Source: Piper betle
Lineage: Eukaryota > Streptophyta > Magnoliopsida > Piperales > Piperaceae
DNA: 64,000 nt
Assembly: GCA_033002965.1 (NCBI GenBank)
Contig: JAURVB010014910.1
Location: 1-64,000 of the forward strand
Reading direction: 5' to 3'
This document shows, piece by piece, positions 11,425-23,952 of this stretch (position 1 is the first letter of the stretch; every line of letters starts with the position of its first letter). The position numbers and the translations under genes were made by a program. Below the pieces are notes generated by a model that ran no database searches, was not told the origin of the DNA, and saw only the letters and a list, made by a program, of their open reading frames with translations.

Positions 11425-13600
11425 GACTCTCTGATGGGAGTATTTATTGGATAGGGTTTGCACAATTTTGAACGTGTTTTCTTTTTCCACTGGGAACAAC
11501 GTATACTAAACTAAGAGAAATTTAGTTACGAAATAAGACATCCTAAATTCCAGGCCTCCTGATTTGCAAATCAGGTCGCCCTGAGCTAGGGGGCGGCCTG
11601 ATCAGGCACCCTAGTCACAGAGTAGTTGGATCTGGCCAAATTTGGCCTCCTCAAGGGCCATGGCAGCTGTCACAGTCGCGTTCTTGGGATTAAATTTTTC
11701 GCCCTAGAGTACCCCCTGTGCGGCGTATTCTTCCCAGAAATACCAGCCCTTCAACCTTGTTATGCAATGTAGACTAATTATCGGAAGCTAATGTTCCAAA
11801 CATTGTCACTATGTTCGGTAACTTCAATACACCTCGAGGTTTACCAGCAAAACATGTCCTCGATATCGCTACACCTAGCCTCTTGCTCAATCACCTGTGT
11901 TCACTGTAAATACCCCAATACAGCACTCTTGGTCGATGTTTTGAGAGCCAAACAATTGCCACTGCAGCAACTGTCTGATCCCCAAATACCCTTATCAGTA
12001 TTAAAGCATGTTGTCTGCCCCTTGCTTGTCTTAGCAATAACTTAACCGCAATGCTAGCCTTGTAAGTTTAGACCTCGGACCTGGTACAAAAACTCCCCGC
12101 CTACAAACGACGACCAACAAGCAAGACCACAGATATGTGACAAATCCCAACCTTATATTATCAAATCAATATAAAGATTACAAGCACTCTACCTAACCTC
12201 AAGTACTTGCTCGGCTTTGTGGACAACCCCCATAAGCCTCGCCCCAATGCTACCTAACCTTACATGGGACTCAATTACAGGATCACTCGCGCATAGTAAC
12301 CCTCACCACAATACCTACCTCGATTCCAGCCGACTTCAGTAATGGAATTCCAGTCTTCATGCAAAGCATCGGCTGCAGCAACACCACCAGTCTCCTTCTC
12401 TCTCGGTAGTCTCACGTCGCCACGCAATTGGCGACTATCTCTGCACCAATCCTTCAGCAACCCCTCAATAACTTCCGCTCAATGAGATCTCTCGCCGCTG
12501 GACTCTCTTCTCTTTTCTGGCCATTCTTCTTATGTAGAACCTCTATGCATATCTTCTCCCACAAAAGATATTCTCTGGAACAGATAGACACGTCCCACGC
12601 TCTCTAATCTATCCAGAATTCAGTTGCAAAACCCTAGCTCGAACATGTTGATAAAATACATAATCTTCCCAAGATACCATATCTTTCCAGCAACAAACTC
12701 GTACCAGACTTTTGGTTGCACCGTTGGACAATGGCTCGCCCCTGGCTCGACTATGTCTAGACCACAACCCTCAGATCAACCTCAGCACAACTCCCGCACA
12801 CACTGCTGCACATGCTGGAACCTGCTACCGCTAGACCCTGGTGCCACTAGCCAACTCCCCGGACGTGCCGATATTTGGGTCAACATGCACTAGTGCGCAG
12901 CCCGCGCACCGCTACCGATCAGGTGCCCGCTACCGACCTAGATATCGATCACACCACTCGCTCACCCACTCGTGTGCGCCCGCATCCGCTGCACAGCCCA
13001 TGACGACACCAAATACCGGTATTTTGCTCAATACACGGTTCGGTCACGCTACTCAGTATCTTGCTCATGCTGTTTGGTCACGCTAATCAGCAATACTCGT
13101 CCATGCTCAGTAACTCGCTCGGCAGTGCTCGGCACCTCAGTCATGCCCAACCTCGCTATGCCGACACGCCTGCCAGTTTGCTCACTACGCTCGGTTAGGG
13201 TGCTCGATCATGCCTAGCGCTACTTGAGGTTTCTCGGTCATTGTCTCCCGGCCCTCTGCTCCCAGTAGCCTTCGGTCATCACGACAACATCAATGCACCA
13301 AGTCCGTCATCTGCAACCATAACATGGATTAACCTCGGTAGGTTATCTCCACCGCTCGAATAGCCCCGCTACCCTTCATGGACCCTGGAATACTAGGACC
13401 AACCACCAAAATCCTAGTACTTAGCCATGCCCACCAATCAAGGTCGTGACACCAGCCATCTTGAGGGCCTTTGGAGTTGGGGGTGGCCGGATCAAATTGC
13501 CTTGTACCGGCGGTGGTAGTCTAGTGATCTAGTTGTGCCGGTGCTTGTAATAGTGAATATTTGGCGGCTGCTGCCGACCCTGTTGCTATTCTAGGGATGT
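11425..13600. other. C/T-rich unannotated stretch, probably old repeat DNA
   Basis: Even-composition DNA unlike the AT-rich flanks, without a long open frame. Motifs such as CTCGGT and GCTCGG recur at 13030-13260, suggesting decayed repeat sequence. No LTR, terminal repeat or protein domain could be defined. Confidence 0.3.
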
Positions 13601-14330
13601 GTAGGCCTAAGTTTTTTTTGTGTGTAATAATTATATATCTGTCTCCAAACACTTATAATAAAAACATATTTCTCCATTTTTTTTAGTAAAAATCTCAACT
13701 CTAGATCTTGGTCGTGGTTTAGTGACAAAGAAATATATGGGCTTGCTAATATAAGATTGGCAAGAGGTGGGGGTTTAAAACCTTGCTGGAGTGGTTGTAA
13801 CCGAGTATGTACAGTAAATTCGATATAGCTTTTTTTTCAAATAAAAAAACGAACGCACACAAACTTGATTATTTTAGGGACAAGTATTCTTATATCACGT
13901 TTTAAATATACAATTTTTTTGAAAAAATAAAATTACCTTAAATAAGTGATCTAATTAACTTGCCAATTAGAAAATTAATGATTAATTTTTCTTTAAATTT
14001 ATTGGGAAACTTTTCAATAATGCTGAAAATTTTTTAAATTTCATTCAACTTGGACAAAAATAACAATATTACAATATTATGTACTTTTATTCATCTATGA
14101 ATTTATTTTGTCTATAAAAAATATTTTAAATACTAATTAAACAAAATCCATTCTCCTATGCCCATTTTGTCAACAAAGGAGTTGGTTACACATATTTTCA
14201 AGGACGGTGCTTTTACGAGATCTTGTTTTTTTTTTGAAAGATTTACGAGATCTATATCGTGGTCTCTTCTTGACCTTCGATCTCAATGGATTAATTTCAC
14301 GTCACCATTGGATTGGATCAAGTTTCTCCC
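13601..14330. other. AT-rich intergenic DNA
   Basis: Nothing recognised; long A/T runs and no coding pattern. Confidence 0.5.
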
Positions 14331-14921
14331 AAGTTTTGGAGTTTGCTCTTCAATGGCTCGTTTCATTGCGGCTTGGAAACAAAGGAATTGCATCATTCAT
14401 GGTCTGGATTGGATGTTACCCATCTAAATGACATCAATCTGCTGGCAGCTCACAGATTTGGCATCGTAATTAGCAGTGAACATTATGGATCCTTGGACCC
14501 TAATGGAGTGGTTTTGGCTGTGGCTTTCTAGAATAATAAATATTTCCTTCTTTACACTGCCAGGATCAACCTAAGAATTTGGAGTTTGTTCTTCAATGGC
14601 TCGTTTCATTGTGGCTTGGAACAAAGGAATTGCATCATTCATGAGCTGGATTGGATGTTACCCATCTAAATGACATAAATCTGCTGGCAGCTCACAGATT
14701 TGGCATCGTAAATGGCAGCGTTAGTCAACATTCCTATCTAGAGAGAGAACTGCTTATTCTCTTCGTTCCCCACTTAAAAACTTTATTGGACAAGATACAA
14801 ATAAACAAATTATAACCACTGATGGATCCTTGACCCTAATGTAGTGGTTTTGGCTGTGGCTTTCTAAACTAATAAATATTTCCCTTCTTTTACACTACTA
14901 GGATCAACCTAAAAATTTGTT
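14331..14921. repeat. Staggered tandem duplication, about 250-330 bp
   Basis: The segment 14331-14478 (TCAATGGCTCGTTTCATT to TTTGGCATCGTAA) recurs at 14590-14719. The following segment, 14484-14577 (ATGGATCCTTGG to GGATCAACCTAAGAATTT), recurs at 14822-14921. Copies differ by point changes and small indels. The open frames crossing the first copy are not alike between copies, so no gene is called. Confidence 0.85.
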
Positions 14922-15118
14922 TATATATATATATATATATATATAAAATTTTTACACTAGGGATGAAAAAGCTCACACGTTGCTTAGCTCGTAAGCGTCG
15001 TCAAAGGAGGCACCGCCAAGTAACCGAACCGAACGAAACCAAAAGAACCAACATAAATAAATAAATCAACCCAACCCAACCCAATCTCTGTCATTCATAC
15101 GGGAAAATCTGATCGCTC

Positions 15119-17697
15119 ATGAAACTTGGTTGCCTACCATTCCAACATCTTCTTCTCCTCTCCCTCGCCATCGCCATCGCCATCGCCATCATCGTCTCCT
15201 CTTCCTCGACCGGCATGGCCACGCTCGGTGGTGCTCGAGATTCCGGCTGCGCCAACAGCGCCGAAGTTGAGGACCTCGCCCGCTTTGCCGTCCAGGAGCA
15301 CAACAAGAAACAGGTTCGGTTCCGTTTCTTTCTTTCTTCTTTTTCGCCTTCACTCCCCGTTTTTTCTTTTTATTACATATCATAATATGTACTGAAATGT
15401 GCTGTTTTTCTCGTTTTATTGGTATCTGTTGTAATTTATTTATTTTGTTGTTCTGGGTGCGAGTTCTGTTCTTGGATCGATCGTACATTTGGTGGGCTAT
15501 TTAGAATCAAATCTCGCATTTCTTGATACTCGCGGGTGTCAGGAGCGGTGTCCATTGTTCTGTGGTGGGGCAATTTCTGTTAACAATCGGAGACTTTGAT
15601 GGTGTTGATCGAATCGAAACCTGCGTTTTTATTGAAAAAAATTGTGAAGTACTTTGATAACCAGCGTTGAGAGGGAATTAGATTGTTATGAGGGTTGCAA
15701 ATCTCATTGTTGTCAAAAACTGAACGTTTGATCGATAAAGCAGCCGTCTTTGTAATCTTATTCCCAGCTAGGGTTTAGGGTTTCCTTGTACCATCCAACT
15801 CTGTGGCTATCGAAAAAAATAAAATCCCCCTGTTTTGGGGAATTAGATTGCTGTGAGGGTTGCAATTTCCATTGTTCTCGAAGAATTGAACGCTTCATCG
15901 ATAAAGCAGCAGAATTTGATGCCTTCTTGACAGTTGGGTTTTTACGTATGCATCCTATGCTGTAGAGGACATTATTATTCTTCTTGTATGTTTGATTCAA
16001 TTGTTTGTTGTTATTAATGAAGGTTATATGTGACAGTGATTGAATTATACTGACTTCGTTGTTATAGAATGCTCTCCTCGAGTTTGTGAGGGTTGTCAAG
16101 GCTAAGGAACAGGTTGTCACGGGTACCATGCATCATCTCACTTTGGAGGCGATTGATGCTGGGAAAAGAAGCTTTATGAAGCTAAGGTCTGGGTGAAACC
16201 ATGGCTGAACTTCAAGGAGTTGCAGGATTTCACTCATGCCAGTGACAGCCCCTCGGTTACGCCTGCGGATCTTGGCGCCAATAAAGGTATAATGTTCTTT
16301 AATTTGTCTAAAGGTGTTTTTTTTTATTTCTCTTTTGTTTTATTTGTTCTTTATTGCATCAGTAATTCGGTGGTTTTATTAGAAATTACTACTAACATAG
16401 AGAGCACATGGTTGATCAGGGGAAAGGATTTACAACTCCCTGTAGCAGCTCTATTATTGGTCATAATTAACAAATTTATGGAATATAACTGTAAATTACA
16501 GTTATTTTTCTTGAATTCCACTAATTGAGGAGATTTGAATCAATAAAAACCTTGCTACATGGAGTTTTCTGTAGCAAGTGATACAACAAATCCTCTCCCA
16601 TTGAAGAGATGTGTGTTCAGCGTTTTCTGCTGCAGTATAGTGTTTCAGGCTCATTCATGAGTTAAAAGTGCTCTGCTTCCTTGCTCACTAGCTTGTATGG
16701 AGTAGGGGGTCATGTACTTAATGATTTTATATAAAATTTTGTTTTGAGCATCCTCTTCATGTGGTTTAATTATTTTAATATTTCCTTTTTTCTAGAAATG
16801 GTAAATTATTTACCGTTTGTTCTCAAATAGACTTGGAAGATAATATGTTCTCCAATATAATTTGGATTGCTTTATGTAAGAAGAGAATGTTTTCAAAGTC
16901 TGCATTGAGGTCATTGTAGGAGTGGTTGGTGCGTTGTGGGATGCCGCGCTGTCTTTGATATGCAAACTAACTTAAATATTCTCCACTCCTCAGTGGTTCT
17001 ATTCTCATTTGCTTTGAAAAATGTAGGAATCAATACTTTAGATAGTGGAACTCGACAAATGAATGCAACTGACCATGTTGTTTAGGGTCTTTGTGCATAA
17101 CTGTCTTCATGTTTAATTCTTTCCTAGAAGCTATGGCAGCTTCTTGTAGTTAATAAATTTTGAATGTTAAAAACATCAAAGTGTGTACCTGGTTCGAATT
17201 TCTGAGTAAGTAGAACCGTATTTTATCGAATACACAAGTAGCATGCATCGGTGTCAGTTGTTTTGGTGATGGTTGTAACTGGTCTTCCCACCTGGCAAAA
17301 ATCAGATGTTCATGGATCGGAATGGCGATCTGTGCCAGCACATGATCCTCTTGTCCAGGACGCAGCTAACCATGCTGTGAAGACAATCCAGCAGAGGTCA
17401 AACTCGCTGGCTCCTTATGAACTTCTGGAGATTCTCCTTGCAAAAGCCCAGGTGGGCGTTTGGCTTGGTCATGGGTTCTTCGCTTGAATCACAATCATTA
17501 ATTTTGTCATATATTATTGTTCCAGTAATAGCAAATAATTCTATTTGCAGGTCATTGAAGATGCTGCTAAATTTGATATGCTTCTCAAACTTAAGAGGGG
17601 AAGCAAAGAGGAAAAATATAAGGTTGAAGTTCACAAGACTTTGGAAGGTACGTATAAATTGAGTCAGATGGAACAGCAGGAGCACTCCGACTCCTAG
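15119..17697 (+). CDS. Phytocystatin (cysteine proteinase inhibitor) with C-terminal extension, apparent -1 frameshift
   Basis: Four exons: 15119-15313, 16068-16286, 17306-17451 and 17551-17697, all with GT/AG introns and agreeing phases. The protein starts with a hydrophobic signal peptide ([15 protein letters not shown]). It then has the plant cystatin helix motif [12 protein letters not shown], the reactive loop QVVTG (QxVxG), and the second-hairpin Trp in VKPWLNF. Exons 3-4 encode the C-terminal cystatin-like extension ([50 protein letters not shown]) of large plant cystatins. From family knowledge, the first domain inhibits papain-like proteases and the extension inhibits legumains; the signal implies secretion. 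At 16164-16167 the run AAAA makes the frame end 24 codons after QVVTG; one more A restores [13 protein letters not shown]. Every exon is otherwise open. This may be a base-call error or a recent null allele. Confidence 0.9.
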
Positions 17698-20600
17698 ATT
17701 CTATGCTTTCTCGATAATACTTCTAGTTGTTAAACTTGAATGTCTGGTTCTGTAATAAACGGCAATAACCCGTCATGTACTTGGTACCTCGTAGAATTTC
17801 ACATTATTACTAAGCGACTCTTTCACACTATATCCAAGTGTTGATTCTGTCGTCGAACACAAAAAGACTTGATGCAAGTATAGTTAAGAATTGACATAAT
17901 TATCTTTTCTCGTAATTATCGATTTGCAAGACTATATTTGCTCCATGCATCGTTCGGGTATAGTCCGCTGCGTCTGGCCATTTTCCCAGTCATGAGTTTG
18001 CCAAGCATTTTTAGGTGGATTACCTCCCTAGAGTGGATAGGGTGAAAATAACGTTGTATTGATTGATCAATGTTCTTCTAACATCTATGTACGGAGTCTT
18101 TTGAGGGAGTTTGCTGGAAATCAAAGGTTGATTCTAAATTGCAAATTGCACAACTACAGGATTTTAAGAAGTACTTCATCAGTTTTGTTGGATCTATTCA
18201 ATTGGTTTGTCGAACTTTGCTATGCCTACTTAGCCCTTGTATAAGAGTTACATAGCCTGGCCTCCCACGACTCAGAACTAAGTATATGTTGATCGTCTCC
18301 ATGATGATGTAGAGATGTAGATAATTCCGGGAGAATAATTAGTATCAGTAACAGGTTATGTATAACCTAAACCTTTAAATTAAAAGAATGATTAGATGAT
18401 AGAAGGTAGTTTCATCATATCAGCCGCTGTTGCTCATAATAAAACATTTCATTCTAGAATGGTTTTTTCCCAGGGCATGCGAGTTTTTATTCGAGTAGCC
18501 TACTTTTATCACTGTCGAGATAGTTATTACTGACGATGTATTTATTGATATGTTAAGTTAATGTTATGGATTATGTTTACATGGTATTTCTTTTGGGTCA
18601 ATCTAATATAAAATAAAGATAAGTACTTGGAGAATGGTGATCGAGATTGAGTTTGTAATACGAAAGTTCATGACCAGGGGTGTTCGGGTTTTTATTATTA
18701 ATTATTGGTTTAGGTTATTTTGTTGTTGTTTCTGAGGGTCCATTGGGTAGCAGGTGGTTATTCAAAAATATGTAAGACATAAAACAAAAATTCATGCACA
18801 TGCATTATAATATGACAAAACAGGTAAATAATTATGCATGAAATATAATTGAACGAAAGTAATTTAGAATAATTAACCATAAAATTTAAACATCTTAATA
18901 AATTAACTAAAAAATAAATCATGTTATATAAGATGATTCTATATAAATGTGCCACAAAATAAACGAACTTTGGAAAAATAGAGTCTCACACCTTCCAAAT
19001 TATTTATCATAGTCACAATTATAACTCAAAATAATATAAATATTAAATTCAATTTTATTTATCAATTTTTCCAACTATGGGTAAGGGAACCACCGACCAC
19101 ATATCAATTGTTAATTTCTAGCTGCTCATCTGCTGTCACAAAACTAATCTAGTGATAAAACTATTAAGTTGTATGATTATAAGAAACAAATCAATATATT
19201 TCATATTATTATTTATCAAGTTTTTTAGTAATTATGAACTTTTAACGAACTCCAAGGGAGGGGTAGGTGCCCCATCTAGGTACAATCCTATATATACGTA
19301 CACATACTACGTGGTTTATGACATGTAGTTACCAATATTTATCATTTATTTGCCCTTTCGGTATCATAAGTGCATAATGAATCTTCTTGCACCATTACAT
19401 TTTGTCACTCCTTTTCGGTACAGGGGTAAGTATTTCATCTTTTAAATAATTTTAAAGGTATGACCCTGTGTTAGAGTGAGTCATCTTCTTGACCTCAGTT
19501 GCGGGTCAACTAGGGCTCCTAAAAAGGAATATACAATATTTCAAATAATTATACGGACCGAGAAGTATAATGAGGCACCCTCAACTAAGACACGTAATCC
19601 TAATTTGAACGAGACAAATAAATATAATTTTATATGAGCAAAAATGGATATGAAATGACTTAAGTATATCATGATTAAAACTCTACAAAATAAAGCATAC
19701 AACATTCACCAATATTAAACTTTAAAATTTTAACAATTACAATAAGTTGAGTGAGATAATTACTTATTTACATAATATAATTATATAAGTCCAACGTTAG
19801 AAGTTTTAAATTAATCATTTAACTCACAATTAGCCAACGATAAATAATTTCCAACTTATTTGTATGTATTTCATTACTATATCCATATATTTTCCTTCAT
19901 TACAAAATATTCATTTTAGACATGATAAAGATACTAATTTAATCTTATAATCACCTAAAGATGTTATTTTTTAATTTATTAATTAATGGTGTTTAACACA
20001 CCATAAATACTAATTATATTAAACACATGTTAACAATATTTTAATTAACTATGAGACTAATATTTTTACATAATACTCGACCATCATATGATTATTATTA
20101 ATACACTAAATTACTAATCTTTTAGTGCACGAATTAATTAATAATAACAAACCATTATTTGCATTATTCTAGTATATTATAGTATTTCATTACCATTATT
20201 TATCAAAAGAATAGAGTATACACCACTTGAATAAAAAAAATTGTATAATAACAATACTCAATAAATAATTTTATCAATCAATAATCATTGTAACAAGTAA
20301 ATCCTTATTTATTGAAAGCAACAACCTTATTTATCATAATCCTTTTACATGTGATTAAATATGTCATACTTATTATTTTACGATAAATAATCATTCATAT
20401 TTTAATTTACTATATAAACCCCACAATTTAAAATTTTGATTACATTGACATCATCTTGAAATATATGATTAATAATATATGTTAAACATATTTATTATAA
20501 TATATATTAACCATCGACAAACTCAATTAAGATACTTAATTCATCAAAGAAGTCATCTTTAATAATTTAGATTTATAACAAGTTAAATAGTTAATACAAA

Positions 20601-21600
20601 AATGATTCATTTCTTAATTCAGTACTACACCAATTTATATGTGCATTTAAATCATAAACTAATTTCAAAGATAACCAACATATAACATTGATCATGGGTT
20701 AATAATGATAATATTAATAAGAACATAGCGGAATAATAATTATATTATAATTGGTGCGTTATTAATTAATATTGCAATTATGATAAAGGTAAAAACTTTT
20801 ACTTCATTAATTACTTATAGCCACCCATATTTATTAATAAACTTATAATAAATAAATTGATTATTAACAATTAATTGATATAGTAATATCAAACTACAAA
20901 TGGATTACTACAGTTTATTTAACCCAATAATGATTATTTGTAAGCATAAATTGGTTATTAATTTAATTACTATAGTCACGTTTATGTATTAACTATTAAA
21001 ATAAGCAAAAAATATTTTTTTAATAATATAAATTAATCATAACAGTTTTATAAATAATTTAAAATATAATTCATTAATTAATTGATAATAAAAATTTATG
21101 TACAATATTTATAAATCATAAATTTATTCCAACATATATGGACACACAACAATAAGTTAAATAATTATAGGAATTTGTACAATAATTAATTAACAAAGTA
21201 AATAGTAATCAATATTCAATATAATACTAATATTAATTTACATACAATACGAATCATGAATTAATGCAAATAATACTTATTATAATATAAAATGGTAATA
21301 ATATTAATATAAATAGGGAGATTAATCACATTACTAATAAACACTAAGCATGGTGGTTCATTTAATTCACAAAACAATAAGAAGCAGAAAAATAAAAGAA
21401 AAACAGAATGCCACACAAGGAAAAATAGGTATGGCTTCACACTTAAAAATTTATGCAACAAAGGTGTAAGAATAAGAGATCATGCATTAACATGATAAAC
21501 ATGCACATTAAATAAGAAGAAATCGAACACATTTTACGCAATCAAAAGAAATAAATAAAATAAAGAGATGCATGCATGAAGAGGGAAGAAAGAAAACAAT
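17698..21600. other. AT-rich intergenic DNA
   Basis: 3.9 kb without a recognisable gene. From about 18750 to 21500 it is extremely A/T-rich, with short recurring TAATTAAT and ATTATTAT words but no clean tandem period. The only long frames are short and of biased composition. It might be decayed repeats or a matrix-attachment-like region; I see no proof of either. Confidence 0.6.
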
Positions 21601-21750
21601 GAGGGAAAAGAAAGGATACTAAACAAGAGGGAAGACAAATGAGAAGAGGAGGTTGATGTCAAAGGAAGGGAGTGGAGAAGAGTGGTGATGGGTGAAAAAT
21701 ATTAAGATTCACCAAAAGAGTTTTAATGTGCCTAGTGCCCAAGTCCATCT

Positions 21751-21853
21751 CCCCAATATCCTTTAACACTCAACAATCCTTGTCTACTCACAATTCCTAG
21801 TCCCCAATATCCTTTAACACTCAACAATCCTTGTCTACTCACAATTCCTAGTC
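21751..21853. repeat. Perfect 51-bp tandem duplication
   Basis: The unit beginning CCCCAATATCCTTTAACA occurs at 21751 and again at 21802, without visible differences. The identity implies a recent slippage or duplication event. Confidence 0.9.
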
Positions 21854-22164
21854 TACCCCAATCTCTACAAAATTCCATTACCCGATAACCAAAATGGCTA
21901 GTCACACTAGTTAGACCCTAGCCATACCAGTTAGACCTTAGCCACCCATAACACCAACTTGGTCGATTCAAAAGGATTAATATTTTTATTTATTTATTTA
22001 TTATTATTATTTTAAAAAATAAACAAACATCCATTATAAAATGTCTAATAAATTTTAAGGATTTTATAATCTTTCCAACTTGAGAATTTTTGTTCTTGAA
22101 AATTCAAAATACATAAAAATCATAAAACTATATCTTAATAATCTTTTTTCCATTTACTCTGACA

Positions 22165-23952
22165 TCATTACAGTTTAAACAAATGAGGATATCCTCTTTT
22201 CATATCTTCCTCAGTTTCCCACATATATTTTTCTACCCCATGATTGTCCGACAAGACTTTTATAAGAGGTATTATCTTTCTCATCGATACCTTTTCCTCT
22301 CTACCTAAAATCTTTACCAACTTTTCTACGTACAAAGTATCATGTTGAATCTCCAAGTTGGTGAAATTTCGAATAATATGGCATTCATCCCTCACATTTT
22401 ATGCATATCTGAGAGGTTAGGCAGCAAAGCTAAGTGATAAGCCAAAGCCCTTACTCTCTCAAGTATCTCAAAAGGTCTGATGTATTGTAGTTTTAATTTA
22501 CCTAAAATCCTGAATGGGCACCATACCTTTAGTTGGAGAGATTTTAAAGTACACCAACTCCCCAACTTTGAACTCAAGATCCTTCCTTCACACATCTGCA
22601 TAGCTCTTCTAACAATCTTAGGCCATTTTTATTTTTCTTGGATTAACTTCACCTTCTTAGTTGCCTCCCTGATCATTTTTGATCCTACTGTCAACTTCTA
22701 GTGACTCTAGCCAATAGGAAGGTGACGTGCACGATCTCCCGTACAAGGCTTCAAAAGGTGCCATCCTTATGCTAGTTTGGTAAGAATTGTTGTAAGTAAA
22801 CTCAACAAAGGGAAGGTGTTGCTCCCAATCTTCGCCCCAATCTAGTATGCCTACTCGTAGTAGGTCCTTTAGGGTTTGGATGGTGCGTTCCCTATGACCG
22901 TCAATTTGAAGATGGTAAGCAATGTGGAGCTTGATCCTCTTCCCCATTGCTCTTTGAAATATGTCCCAAAATGAGATGTAAAAGAGGATCTCTGTCAGAC
23001 ATAATCTCCTTTGGGACGTCATGCAACCTTACAATGTTGTCAATGTATTATTGAGCTAGATATTTTGCTGTCCAGGTTGCCTTCGTTGGAATGAAGTGTG
23101 CGCACTTGGTTAGTCTATCCATCACCACTTAGATTAAGACATGCTTCCTTTGAGTTCTGGAAAGGTTTGTGACAAAATCACATGTCACACACTCCCATTT
23201 CCATACAGGCACGTCCCATGGTTTCAACACCCCTCTTGGCAATTGGTGTTGTGCTTTCACAAGATGGCAAGTTTGGCATTTTAAGACAAAATCCACAACA
23301 TCCTTCTTCATTCCAATCCAATAATAGACTCGCTATAAATTCTAATACATTTTAGTAACTCCAGGGTGTATTTAGAACTTTGAGCGATATGCGTCCTTCA
23401 GGATGTTCCGCCTTAGTGCATCATCCTTAGGTACACATAACCTCCTTACAAATCTAATCACACTATTAGAATCAACTATAATATCAGAATCCTTTTCCAT
23501 CATTTCATTCAGCTCCTCATCATCTATTTGTGCTAGCTTAACACGATCAACCAAGTCATTGGAAATGATAAGGTTTACTAGTAACCTTGTTAGTTACTCT
23601 ACATGGTTGATAGCCACCACTTCTGCTGGCATAGCCCAAAGTCTAGCTAGCTACTGACCCTTGTCCACCTTGCCCTTCCCACTCAACGCATTCACCACAA
23701 TGTTCGCCTTCCCCAGATGATATGATAGTTGGAAGTCGTAATCTTTCAAATATTCCATCCACCGCCTTTGTCAAAGGTTAAGGTCATTTTAGGTGAAGAT
23801 ATACTTCAAACTCTTGTAGTTAGTGAAGACTTCAAACTAGGCTCCATATAGGTAGTGCCTCTATATCTTCAAGGCAAAAATAAATGCTATCAGCTCCAAG
23901 TGATGGGTTGCATAATTTTGCTCATGAATCTTCAACTGACAAGAGGCATAGA
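22165..23952 (-). mobile_element. Ty3/gypsy chromovirus-type pol fragment, degenerate
   Basis: Read on the minus strand from right to left, the order is RNase H, integrase, chromodomain. RNase [38 protein letters not shown] near 23950-23700. Integrase zinc-binding part: CQTCHLVKAQHQLPRGVL near 23290-23220. Integrase core: CDFVTNLSRTQRKH, then HLPFVEFTYNNSYQTS. The end, KVLSDNHGVEKYMWETEEDM near 22200, matches the C-terminal chromodomain of Tekay/Del-like chromoviruses. It has several stops and frame changes, so it is inactive. The 5-prime part (gag, protease, RT) is absent because LTR L3 cuts it inside RNase H at 23953. No flanking LTR could be defined on the left. Confidence 0.85.

Noticed and set aside
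15126..15488. Other frames over cystatin exon 1
   Set aside because: They overlap the cystatin signal peptide exon and run into its intron; only the frame from 15119 has cystatin motifs.
18750..21500. Centromeric or satellite DNA
   Set aside because: Extremely AT-rich but no tandem monomer could be found by reading.
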